This document shows, piece after piece, positions 19,096-27,097 of a DNA stretch of 45,581 bases. The DNA comes from Deltaproteobacteria bacterium (GTDB lineage Bacteria > Bdellovibrionota > UBA1018): assembly GCA_013286765.1 (NCBI GenBank), contig JABDFB010000006.1, positions 1 to 45,581 on the forward strand, read 5' to 3'. The notes beneath the pieces are model-generated. The model saw only the letters and a list, made by a program, of their open reading frames with translations, made no database searches and was not told where the DNA came from. Position numbers and translations under genes: made by a program. How positions within the stretch are numbered: the first letter of the stretch is position 1; each line of letters starts with the position of its first letter.

Positions 19096-20638
19096 CGCGC
19101 ACCCGCCTTTTTTCTGCTGTTTCTGTCTGAAGGAGGGAGGAGAGTAGTTCCCGGAGATAACCGACACTCATTCCGTCTGATTCCGGTAAAACGAAATCAA
19201 TGTCTAAATCCTTAATTAATTGAAATGCTATTCTTAAGTGCCGATCTGCTTCTAATAATTTTTGTTTATTTCTCAAAAGAGAACCCAATGAAAAATGGGC
19301 AAGAACGAAATTTTGGTCCAAATAAAGGGTATGTCGCAGAGATTGAATTGCTTCTTCGATCTGACCTCGCTCCAGAAGAATACTGGCGGTCAAATAATGA
19401 ACACTCGCATCAAGACTATTTACTTGAATGGCTCTTTTGCACCACTGGAGTGATTCATCCATTTTGCCAAAATTCGCACAGAGTTTGGCCATGAGCTTCT
19501 TACCTTGAACGTCATTCGAATTGACCGCTAGGGAAGCAGCAATCGCTTCACACCTATTATAATCATTTTCGTGAAAGTATTTTTCAGCTAAGGCGTAGGG
19601 AGCCACTTCTTCTTCCTGCTTTTCTACCTGAGCTGGTTCTATCGGTGGGCTTTCTCTCAAAGGTAAACCTACCGCTTCTACTTCGTGACTGAGCCGTGCT
19701 GGGATTTCCGAATATATTGGAACTGCTGATATTCGTTCTTTCTCTTGCTTTGCTATTCCCGTTATTCTTCGATAAAGAGTGGTCCCCTGGAAGTTGACAG
19801 GCGTAAATTCAGAGAAGAGAGTTTGCGAAACTTCCGGGGCAGCAACAAATAACCACCCGCCTTCGTTCAGACAATACCAAAATTTTTTCACTACCTTTTT
19901 TGCCAGCTCGGGATGGAAGTACATTAATACATTATTGCAAAAAATGATATCGACGCCATTTGTCTCATTGATAGGCGAAGGAAATATGTCATCAACCAGA
20001 TTGAGAAAGAAAAATTTTACCATTCCTCTAATTTCACCGGAAAGTTCAAAGTAGTTTTTGCCGGACTGTTTGAAATAGGTCTTCTTAACAGCGGCAGGTG
20101 TCCGCCTAAAGGCCCATTCATCATACTTTGCACGGAAGGCTAGCTTCAAAAAATCAGAATTGATATCGGTACCAAGGAGAGTCAGATTCCACGAATTTAA
20201 GTCTGGAATAAGTTTCTTTAGAATCATGGCAAGGGAATAGGGCTCTTCACCTCGACAGCAGCCCGCACTCCAGATTTTTAGAGCTTTTTGACCGCCTGTA
20301 CGGGACGCTAGGATTTCCGGGATTACGTATTTCTTAAAAATCCGGAGACCCCTTGCATCTCTAAAAAAATAGCTTTCACCCACCGTCAAATATTTGGCTA
20401 ATATCTGAACATACTTTGAATGGAATGGTGAGTTATTCAATTGTTCGACGAAAGTTTGCACGTCTGCAATTCCGAGCTCAGCACTAGCTTCCAAAATTCC
20501 ACGCTCCAAATCGCTTAAGCGTTCCTGAGGAAAAAGTAAACCCAGTTTCTGACTGATTGTTTGGTTGGCTTGGTTGAGAAGGGGTTCCGGTATAGAGAGT
20601 TTTCGAGGCGAAGATTTAAATGGAAATCCCGATGTCAT
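19085..20638 (-). CDS. cheR: CheR methyltransferase with C-terminal TPR repeats
   Basis: 517 residues. The CheR part spans about residues 20-295: LTVGESYFFRD, WSAGCCRGEEPYSLAMILK (SAM motif I), LLGTDINSDFL and VDIIFCNNVLMYFHPE. A linker (about 295-345) is followed by tetratricopeptide-type repeats (ALAEKYFHENDYNRCEAIAA, SLDASVHYLTASILLERGQI, LAHFSLGSLLRNKQKLLEAD). The TPR-CheR fusion matches WspC-type methyltransferases, where the repeats mediate docking. Its start overlaps the upstream CheW stop (ATGA). Together with the CheB downstream it forms the adaptation pair of block A. Confidence 0.94.
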   Translation of the reverse strand: MTSGFPFKSSPRKLSIPEPLLNQANQTISQKLGLLFPQERLSDLERGILEASAELGIADVQTFVEQLNNSPFHSKYVQILAKYLTVGESYFFRDARGLRIFKKYVIPEILASRTGGQKALKIWSAGCCRGEEPYSLAMILKKLIPDLNSWNLTLLGTDINSDFLKLAFRAKYDEWAFRRTPAAVKKTYFKQSGKNYFELSGEIRGMVKFFFLNLVDDIFPSPINETNGVDIIFCNNVLMYFHPELAKKVVKKFWYCLNEGGWLFVAAPEVSQTLFSEFTPVNFQGTTLYRRITGIAKQEKERISAVPIYSEIPARLSHEVEAVGLPLRESPPIEPAQVEKQEEEVAPYALAEKYFHENDYNRCEAIAASLAVNSNDVQGKKLMAKLCANFGKMDESLQWCKRAIQVNSLDASVHYLTASILLERGQIEEAIQSLRHTLYLDQNFVLAHFSLGSLLRNKQKLLEADRHLRIAFQLIKDLDIDFVLPESDGMSVGYLRELLSSLLQTETAEKRRVRVGR

Positions 20639-21072
20639 TGGAAGACCTCTTCCAAATAGCGGACTACATCAATAAGATATACAATCTTTTCATTCAGCTT
20701 CATTGCTTTATCACTGATTCTTTTGGTAGTTGTAGTAGCCAGTGTGTCTATAGAAATGAAATCAGTATCAACCGTCTCAACAATTCCAACCACGAAATCG
20801 GCCCAAAGGGCGACTTTTCGTTCTTTAATTTGAATAATGATGAATTGATCAGAAAGTTGGACGTCTTGGTGAGTTTGGAGGAGAAGTTGCCGCATGTCCA
20901 AAACTGGAATTAAATCGCCGGATAAGTTGATAAGTCCAGATATCGTCGTCGAAGAATCCGGTATAGGGGTAATCTCGGCAGCAGGTACAACCCGCTGCAC
21001 TAGGTCTAACGGGATAGCATACAGGCATTCTTGAACAGATAATACAAGGGCTTGCTTTTCGAAATTACCCAT
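20635..21072 (-). CDS. cheW: CheW-type scaffold protein (first CheW), first gene of the chemosensory operon
   Basis: 145 residues, a normal single CheW domain: LVLSVQECLYAIPLDLV, ISGLINLSGDLIPVLDM and VALWADFVVGIVETVD. The ATG at 21072 has GAGAG about 7 bases upstream (minus strand). It ends in an ATGA overlap with the TPR-CheR gene, which makes it the first gene of a seven-gene transcription unit down to 11455. The 115 bases upstream are AT-rich and hold several TATA-like stretches (21107-21150) that could be its promoter, but no single -35/-10 pair stands out. Confidence 0.92.
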   Translation of the reverse strand: MGNFEKQALVLSVQECLYAIPLDLVQRVVPAAEITPIPDSSTTISGLINLSGDLIPVLDMRQLLLQTHQDVQLSDQFIIIQIKERKVALWADFVVGIVETVDTDFISIDTLATTTTKRISDKAMKLNEKIVYLIDVVRYLEEVFQ

Positions 21073-21187
21073 TAAGTGCTCTCTATCGCCTACATTGATT
21101 GACGTATATAAGTGTATAAATTTACGTATTTATTCTCGGTATAAAAGCTATAAATCTTAATAGGATGCGTAAAATCATCGGTTTGGC

Positions 21188-21556
21188 TTACGGTACTCTT
21201 TTAGGCGTCACTGTTAAGCTATATTGTGCGTTGCGTTTTATTTCCGTAATTTTCGCAGTATTATTGAGTTTGGTGATTAAAGCACAAGTGCCGATTTGCT
21301 TGTGCAAGTTAGATTCTGAATTTTCCCAAATGTCAGCGCTAATTTTAACGGTTTTTGCACCCTTTTCAGTGAGAACCAGTTTTATCGTAAAATCCTCTAG
21401 AGAGATGGATGTGGTTTTGTCTTTTTCCACTGTAATGGCTCCGGCTAGGGGCTTAGTACTTCCTACTTCCAATAGGTAATTAATCTTATAGCTATTGGCG
21501 AACGCAGAATGCATCGAGATGGCCAGCAACGGAAGCAACGCTATAAGCTTTTTCAA
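21188..21556 (-). CDS. small secreted protein of unknown function
   Basis: 122 residues starting at TTG 21556 (LKKLIALLPLLAISMHSAFA reads as a typical Sec signal peptide, cleaved after AFA). The mature part is about 100 residues, beta-rich in appearance, with one Cys (KQIGTCALITK). I recognise no family. AGG and GAGGG lie upstream of the TTG. It lies 115 bases upstream of the chemosensory operon on the same strand, so it might be read into it or have separate regulation. It is supported by the signal peptide and by the length of the open frame. Confidence 0.7.
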   Translation of the reverse strand: MKKLIALLPLLAISMHSAFANSYKINYLLEVGSTKPLAGAITVEKDKTTSISLEDFTIKLVLTEKGAKTVKISADIWENSESNLHKQIGTCALITKLNNTAKITEIKRNAQYSLTVTPKRVP

Positions 21557-21890
21557 AGGACCTGGCCCTCTTCTTAAAGTGATGATTTTATGTTTTACCT
21601 ATTCTATTAAATTAGGCAAAAAATACAATAATAACTACAATTTCTTTGTTCTGAACTTTTACTATTATAATGATGCAGGATGGGGCGACTAAAATCGACG
21701 CTTTATATAATTAAGAGTTGTTTGTTTCATATGGTGTTATTTATATATTATTTAACATTATTATGATTAAGTTTGCATTGATACTGGGAAATCGGGATTT
21801 TTCTCGGAAACCTGTATAACTATATGGAACTATTGCTATTTCTATATAAAACTAGCTTAGTTTACGGTTTATGAGTCATTTTCTACACAT
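21557..21890. other. AT-rich divergent intergenic region
   Basis: This 334-base gap separates the minus-strand secreted-protein gene from the plus-strand PAS gene. It is very AT-rich, with many TATA-like stretches. A minus-strand TATAAT lies around 21665-21670. I see no ORF with a ribosome site, no long repeat and no RNA gene. It must hold divergent promoters, but I cannot place them securely. Confidence 0.5.
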
Positions 21891-23135
21891 GTGCTGAAGG
21901 GAATTTGGGCATTCTATAATAAGAGAATGAATAGAAATCTTTCTAATAATTCCGTTCGTAACAGGAAGAAGCAAAGCACTTCTAGTGCTAGTGACCGGAA
22001 TAGCAGTATTTCGGGTATTGGCTCCCGTCAGGATGCCGGAAAGGGTCCAAAACTATCTCGAGACGTACTTAAAAAAATTCTGAACAATATTAGTGAAGGA
22101 GTTGCCGTTGCGAATGCGGAAGGCAAACTAGTTATGTTCAATCTCGCTGCGGATCAACTGACGGGGATTGGAAAGCTGCAGAAAAATGTCCATTTGACCA
22201 CACTGAATCGTGAAAAGTTTCTAGATCAGATATATTTGGCAGATCAAATAACCCCGTATCCCGTTGAGGAACTACCCCTAGCCCGAACCCTCCGAGGAGA
22301 AAAAATGAAGGATGATCTCGAATTTTTGAGAAGTCCTAGTAGACCAGAGGGTGTCTTGCTCAGTGTGAGCGGACAACCGCTTTTAAATGAGAAGGGCAAA
22401 GTTCAGGGCGGCATTGTGATTTTCAGAGACGTCACATTTGAAAAACAAATCGAACAAAATCTCAAAGTAGCAAAGCAAGCGGCTGAGGTAGCCGAGCGCG
22501 CAAAGTCGTGTCTTTTGGAAGCTATGAGTCATGATGTTCGAAACCCAATGGCGGGTCTTGTTGAGATGCTTGATATAGTTCTTAAAACGGATCTCACTCC
22601 AGCACAGCGCGAATATGCTTCGTCGATGCGAAATTTGGCGGAAAACTTGGTATCCGTAATTGCCAGTATGTCTCAGAAATTTGAGACAGAATCGAGAGAA
22701 ACTATGTTAAACGTTGATTTAATAGACTCGATAACTTCAACAGACGAGATAGAGGAGTCGAAACTGTACAAGGAAAAGGCCAACAAACCACAGCCCCACC
22801 ATTTTAAAACTTTCAACTATGAGAAGGCTTTGGAACGCCTTGGTGGTGATCAGAATTTCCTAAGAAAAATATCGAAGATGTTTGCTACAGAGGAATGGCC
22901 GCAGTTCAAGGTTCAAATAGAGGGTGCTTTCCAGGCCGCGAATCCAGCAATGCTGAGAGCGGCAGTGCATTCTCTGAAAGGATCTCTCGCAAATTTCTAT
23001 CCGAATGACGTTATGAATACAGTTCAAGAACTTCACGAGAGGGTTCGCAACGGAGAAATTGAACGTGCGAAAGAAACATTTGCTGTAGTAGTAGTCCAGA
23101 TGGGAACTCTCGTGTCTGAGCTCGAGCTAATCTGA
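21891..23135 (+). CDS. PAS-HisKA-HPt protein lacking the ATPase domain
   Basis: 414 residues from GTG 21891; an ATG at 21927 gives 402 residues, and neither has a good Shine-Dalgarno. After a Ser/Arg/Asn-rich N-terminus, a PAS domain covers about residues 58-185 (ILNNISEGVAVANAEGKLVM, GGIVIFRDVTFEKQ). A HisKA-like segment follows with LLEAMSHDVRNPMAGLVEM, an intact H-box His. There the kinase part stops: no N-box, G1 or G2 motif is found. Instead, the C-terminal part (about 305-410) is an HPt domain with AAVHSLKGSLANF. The protein may be a phosphotransfer intermediate whose HisKA dimerises or is phosphorylated by a partner (inference). It converges on the CheX-REC gene (32-base gap). Confidence 0.82.
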   Translation: MLKGIWAFYNKRMNRNLSNNSVRNRKKQSTSSASDRNSSISGIGSRQDAGKGPKLSRDVLKKILNNISEGVAVANAEGKLVMFNLAADQLTGIGKLQKNVHLTTLNREKFLDQIYLADQITPYPVEELPLARTLRGEKMKDDLEFLRSPSRPEGVLLSVSGQPLLNEKGKVQGGIVIFRDVTFEKQIEQNLKVAKQAAEVAERAKSCLLEAMSHDVRNPMAGLVEMLDIVLKTDLTPAQREYASSMRNLAENLVSVIASMSQKFETESRETMLNVDLIDSITSTDEIEESKLYKEKANKPQPHHFKTFNYEKALERLGGDQNFLRKISKMFATEEWPQFKVQIEGAFQAANPAMLRAAVHSLKGSLANFYPNDVMNTVQELHERVRNGEIERAKETFAVVVVQMGTLVSELELI

Positions 23136-23167
23136 GTCAATACAGTTGCAAAAGACATGGCAAACAA

Positions 23168-24076
23168 TCATTTGATCCTTTTGAGTTTCTCTTCAAGTGC
23201 AGGTAATGTAATCGGTTTAAGAATATAATTACTGACACCGCCTTCAATCGCTTTTTGAACCTCTTCTTTTTGTGATTCACCGGTCGCCATGAGTATGGGC
23301 AAGTTTTGGAATCGTTTGGTGGCCCTAATTTTTTGAACCAATTCGAGTCCTGTTAATCCCGGCATGTGCCAGTCGGATATGATCAAACCAATATCTGACT
23401 GTCTATTCACGGTTTCCCAGGCTTCTTTTCCATCTCCTGCCTCGATGAAATTTGAAAAACCCAATTCTTGTAAGAATTTGATAGTAATTTCGCGGCTGGT
23501 GGGGACATCATCTACAATTAGGATTTTTGAATCGAATTTAAATCTACCCAAACCAAGAGTTAAGCCGGGACTAAATACAAGATTTTTAACATTGGAGTTT
23601 AGATGAATCTCGAGATGAAAAGGGCCGATGTCTGACCCAAATGGAAATACGTAGATAGGCAACTCGGAGCCATAAATGAAGGACATTTTTTCACCGACGG
23701 CTACCTTCGAGAATCCGCTTTCGAAATGCTCAGTTTTGTCTAGAATAGGTTTCGACGCTGTCCGGGTAATGAGGTCGGTTATTTCAGCAATAGTTGCGTG
23801 AGACTCCTGAGTGTCTGTCAATTTTTTGCCGAGAGATTTTTCCATGAGAGAGGAAAATGTCGTTTTCGGTAAACAAAGAGAGAATAAACCTTGTGTTCCA
23901 CCTATGCTAAACGTACTGGTTCCCGAGATGTCAAAAGGCCGAGATTCTTTTCCAGCAACCCGATACGGATGCAGTAACTGACAACGGAGTTGTGCATGCG
24001 TCCTTAACACCTCTATTGTGCTTTCAAGAAAAGCCTTTAAAGCCACAGTTGCTAATTCCTCATTGAGTACATTCAC
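23168..24076 (-). CDS. CheX-like domain fused to a CheY-like receiver
   Basis: The frame is open from 24160, but GTG 24076 has a very strong Shine-Dalgarno (GGAAGGGGGG, 5 bases away) and removes an overlap with the upstream gene, giving 302 residues. Residues 1-170 resemble CheX (NEELATVALKAFLESTIEVL, then a GLFSLCLPK strand and ATIAEITDLITRTA). The CheX/CheC phosphatase motif is E-x-x-N; here it reads E-I-T-D, so Asn is replaced by Asp and activity may be altered. The receiver (about 180-300) is intact: ILIVDDVPTSREI, Asp in ISDWHMPGLTG, and LKP. Such fusions would link phosphatase-type binding to a phospho-switch. The fusion is seen directly; the role is inferred. Confidence 0.85.
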   Translation of the reverse strand: MNVLNEELATVALKAFLESTIEVLRTHAQLRCQLLHPYRVAGKESRPFDISGTSTFSIGGTQGLFSLCLPKTTFSSLMEKSLGKKLTDTQESHATIAEITDLITRTASKPILDKTEHFESGFSKVAVGEKMSFIYGSELPIYVFPFGSDIGPFHLEIHLNSNVKNLVFSPGLTLGLGRFKFDSKILIVDDVPTSREITIKFLQELGFSNFIEAGDGKEAWETVNRQSDIGLIISDWHMPGLTGLELVQKIRATKRFQNLPILMATGESQKEEVQKAIEGGVSNYILKPITLPALEEKLKRIK

Positions 24077-24120
24077 CAGAGCCCCCCTTCCTATGACTTG
24101 TAAGCCAAATCTGTGCCCTA

Positions 24121-24981
24121 TTAAATCGTGAATGGCAAGATTAGATACATAGTATACCATTCGCCGTTTGATTTTCCATCGATACTGTTCGCTTTAGCGT
24201 AACTAGAGGTATCTACTCCAGCCGAAATATCTATCATCAGGCCCTGTGGAATGGTCAGTTTAATGCGCCCACCTACTCTGGAAGCGAGATTATATATTAG
24301 ATACGCACTTCCATCTGAATTGTGAATAAAGGATCGATAAACTCCGTAAAATGGGCCGAAAGATAAGATAGGGATGGGTTTGTATCCGGCATAGAAAAAA
24401 TATTTTAGAAAGTCTTGAGATGGGAGAGGATCATTTTTTCTAACGGCATGATAGTAGACTAGTCTTGCTTCGGTATCGACGAATTGATTGCCGTACATCG
24501 CGGCTAGGCTTGGGCCGATGGAATCCATAACTTTGGGAGGACCCGATGCGGCTGAGGCCAAAAAATTCCCGTTGGATTCAATCAATCCAGCAGAAACATA
24601 GAGACTATTGTTTAGAAAGAGGCGATCGTAGCTGACCTCTAAGGAACTCGGTGTTGGTCCGGAGGTAATTCTGCCATTTATGGTTGAAATTCCGCCTAGA
24701 TTGGGGCTTGTATAGAGAACAATATTAACATTCAGGCCTGATTCTTTTGTCAGCATGAACCGAGCGCCACCATAGCCAGTAAATCCAAGCAGAACGTCCT
24801 GGCCAACTCCGAGGTAGTACTGCGTTGTTTTCGGAGTGAGAAAGCTAGCCTCGGATTTCGCTTCGGCCTCCGATTTCGATTCTTCGGCTTGTTCTCGTGC
24901 CCAACAGAGGGAGTCTAAGGATAGAATGAGTGTTAGGATGGTTGTGGTAAGAACCGAAGAAGACCAGAACTTAGATATCAT
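24121..24981 (-). CDS. outer-membrane-type beta-barrel protein of unknown function
   Basis: 286 residues. The signal peptide (VLTTTILTLILSLDSLCWA) is followed by an Ala/Glu/Lys-rich linker (EQAEESKSEAEAKSEA) and then by beta-strand-like segments with many aromatic residues. It ends LPFTI. This pattern suggests a secreted or outer-membrane barrel, but I recognise no family. The ATG at 24981 is preceded immediately by an inverted repeat (24983-25013) and has no Shine-Dalgarno. It ends 44 bases before the GTG of the CheX-REC gene, so the two may be co-transcribed. Confidence 0.7.
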   Translation of the reverse strand: MISKFWSSSVLTTTILTLILSLDSLCWAREQAEESKSEAEAKSEASFLTPKTTQYYLGVGQDVLLGFTGYGGARFMLTKESGLNVNIVLYTSPNLGGISTINGRITSGPTPSSLEVSYDRLFLNNSLYVSAGLIESNGNFLASAASGPPKVMDSIGPSLAAMYGNQFVDTEARLVYYHAVRKNDPLPSQDFLKYFFYAGYKPIPILSFGPFYGVYRSFIHNSDGSAYLIYNLASRVGGRIKLTIPQGLMIDISAGVDTSSYAKANSIDGKSNGEWYTMYLILPFTI

Positions 24982-24982
24982 C

Positions 24983-25013
24983 GAACAATAGTAATGAAGT
25001 ATTAGTATTGTTC
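24983..25013. repeat. inverted repeat directly before the start codon of the barrel-protein gene
   Basis: GAACAATA (24983-24990) and TATTGTTC (25006-25013) form a perfect 8-bp inverted repeat with a 15-base spacer. Its edge is one base from the ATG (minus strand, 24981). In RNA it would be a hairpin abutting the start codon; in DNA it could be an operator. Confidence 0.6.
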
Positions 25014-25144
25014 AATACGAAAAAACCGATCGGCAATAACCCGGGTGATTTTCTCTTAATAAATATAGGTCCCGACTAGCTAAGAGACTATGTGTTAGAG
25101 AAGACCCACTTCAGTTCATGGATTGCTTATTCCGATAAGCACAC

Positions 25145-27097
25145 GTGGGCAAGTATAAGAAAAGTTCTGTAATCGCCCCGATAGGCTACCTCCCGTATAT
25201 AGACGGGTTAAGGGCTCTAGCTATCATATTTATTCTATTATTCCACTTTTACCCAGAAGCATTTTCCGCCGGATTTATTGGGGTAGATATATTCTTTGTT
25301 ATATCCGGATATTTGATAACATCCATAATTTCAACTGAATTAAAAATCGGCTCAATCTCGCTATCTCTATTTTACGCTAAACGAATTCGAAGGATCCTGC
25401 CTGCACTTGTCTTAATGTTGACTACTGTTTGGGTGATAGGTCGGACCTTTTTCCTGGCGGATCAGTTTATCTACTTGGGTAAACAGATATTAGGTAGTGC
25501 ACTATTCAGTTCCAATTTTATTTTTTGGTTGGAAGGAGGCTACTTCGACGTTTCTGTTGTTGAAAAGCCACTCTTGCATCTCTGGTCGTTGGCAGTTGAG
25601 GAACAATTCTATATCGTGTGGCCTCTTCTATTTACTTTCCTATATAGAAAGGGACTTAAAGTAAAAGGTACTTTCGTCATTGTCATTCTATCTGCTGGTC
25701 TCTATGCTATTGCACAGTTTATTCATCCCGAAACAGCATTTTATCTGCTGCCATTTAGAGCGTGGGAAATTGGTATGGGATGCTTGATTTCAGTACTGAG
25801 CGATTCCGGATTCATCTCTCTGACATCTCAAAAAATTCATTTCGAAAAGTCTGCAATCGCAGCGCTGGGTTTAGCTCTTCTACTCATGGCAATGCTCCTG
25901 TCGTTTCTACCAATTCCGATAGCTACTGCTATGGCTGTAGTGGGAACTTCGTTAATTATATTAGGTGGTGTCTATACTGATTTAGCAAAAATTTTTTCCT
26001 CCCGAGCCCTTATTTTTGTTGGACTTATCAGTTACCCACTCTATTTATGGCACTGGCCCATACTTAGTTTTAGAGCCGTTTTGCGAACAGGGGGAATTCT
26101 CACGGGATGGCAGGGAGATTTTCTCTGTTTTCTTCTATTAGCGATCCTATCTATTTCTACTTATTATTTTATAGAAGTCCCCATTAAAAATAGAATAAAA
26201 CTGTCTCCCATTCATGTTAGAAAGCTTCTTTTCGGTGGAATGTCGATTTTGATTCTTCTTGGCATTCTTGGGTATTTGACGTTTAACGGGCTTCTGTTAA
26301 CCCAGAAGCAACAATTCATCAAAGGTTTCGCGGCTTATAGACATTATCAGATCGTTCCTTTTAGGGGAGGAGGCTGTTTCGGCGATTCTCCAGATAAATT
26401 TTCCGAGGATTGTCTCGCAAAAGGTAGTCAAAAGACACTTCTCATCTGGGGAGATTCCTTTTCGATGACGCTTTATCCACATTTAGAAAAAATTACGAAA
26501 AAACTTAAGATAGGATTATCAACGTTCAGTTCAAGCCGGTGTCCGCCGCTTCTGGATCACGTTCAAGAGGATAGACCGAACTGTAAGGCTAACAATGACT
26601 ATATATTTTCAATTGTAGAAAAAGCAAAGCCCACGGCTGTTATGCTCATGTGTAACTGGGTGGAGTACGATCGAGTTGAAATTCTTAAATACCTCGTCTC
26701 GACCATAGAGAAGATTAAATCTACCGGCGTGGAACACGTTTTTCTAGGTGGACAAGTTCCCTATTGGCGAGCACCTCTCTTCCAATTGATGGAGCGGCAT
26801 TTGCTTGAAAAAGGGTGGCCTCTTCCTGAGAGAACTTCGGATGGAATATTGGAAAATATTTTTAGTGTAGAACCATTTCTTCAGCATATTGTGAAGTCTT
26901 CGAAAACCCCCATCGTCGGACTTTTAGGTGAAGTCTGCCACGAAGGAAAGTGTTTAACTTATTTGAAAGATAAAGATAAAAGTATCGGTGCAAGTGATAC
27001 CGTCTTAACGACGTTTGATTACGGACATCCAACTCCGCCCGCTGCGGCTATCTATGCAAAGGCAGTTAAAAAGATAATACAAACAATGTTTAGGTAG
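25145..27097 (+). CDS. acyltransferase 3 family protein with C-terminal SGNH domain (O-acetyltransferase)
   Basis: 650 residues from GTG 25145. The first about 370 residues contain roughly ten membrane segments and the AT3 signature YIDGLRALAIIFILLFHFY near the N-terminus, plus GVDIFFVISGYLITS and LWSLAVEEQFYIVWPLLF. The C-terminal about 250 residues are soluble with SGNH features: LLIWGDSFSMTL (Ser nucleophile), MLMCNWVEY (block with Asn) and DYGHPTPPAA (Asp/His). This two-part layout is that of OafA-type enzymes that O-acetylate lipopolysaccharide O-antigen or other surface glycans. No glycan biosynthesis genes are nearby. Its end overlaps the convergent pncB by 8 bases. Confidence 0.93.
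   Translation: MGKYKKSSVIAPIGYLPYIDGLRALAIIFILLFHFYPEAFSAGFIGVDIFFVISGYLITSIISTELKIGSISLSLFYAKRIRRILPALVLMLTTVWVIGRTFFLADQFIYLGKQILGSALFSSNFIFWLEGGYFDVSVVEKPLLHLWSLAVEEQFYIVWPLLFTFLYRKGLKVKGTFVIVILSAGLYAIAQFIHPETAFYLLPFRAWEIGMGCLISVLSDSGFISLTSQKIHFEKSAIAALGLALLLMAMLLSFLPIPIATAMAVVGTSLIILGGVYTDLAKIFSSRALIFVGLISYPLYLWHWPILSFRAVLRTGGILTGWQGDFLCFLLLAILSISTYYFIEVPIKNRIKLSPIHVRKLLFGGMSILILLGILGYLTFNGLLLTQKQQFIKGFAAYRHYQIVPFRGGGCFGDSPDKFSEDCLAKGSQKTLLIWGDSFSMTLYPHLEKITKKLKIGLSTFSSSRCPPLLDHVQEDRPNCKANNDYIFSIVEKAKPTAVMLMCNWVEYDRVEILKYLVSTIEKIKSTGVEHVFLGGQVPYWRAPLFQLMERHLLEKGWPLPERTSDGILENIFSVEPFLQHIVKSSKTPIVGLLGEVCHEGKCLTYLKDKDKSIGASDTVLTTFDYGHPTPPAAAIYAKAVKKIIQTMFR

Noticed and set aside
24077..24160. 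Longer N-terminus of the CheX-REC protein
   Set aside because: The added residues overlap the upstream gene and the GTG at 24076 has a strong Shine-Dalgarno.
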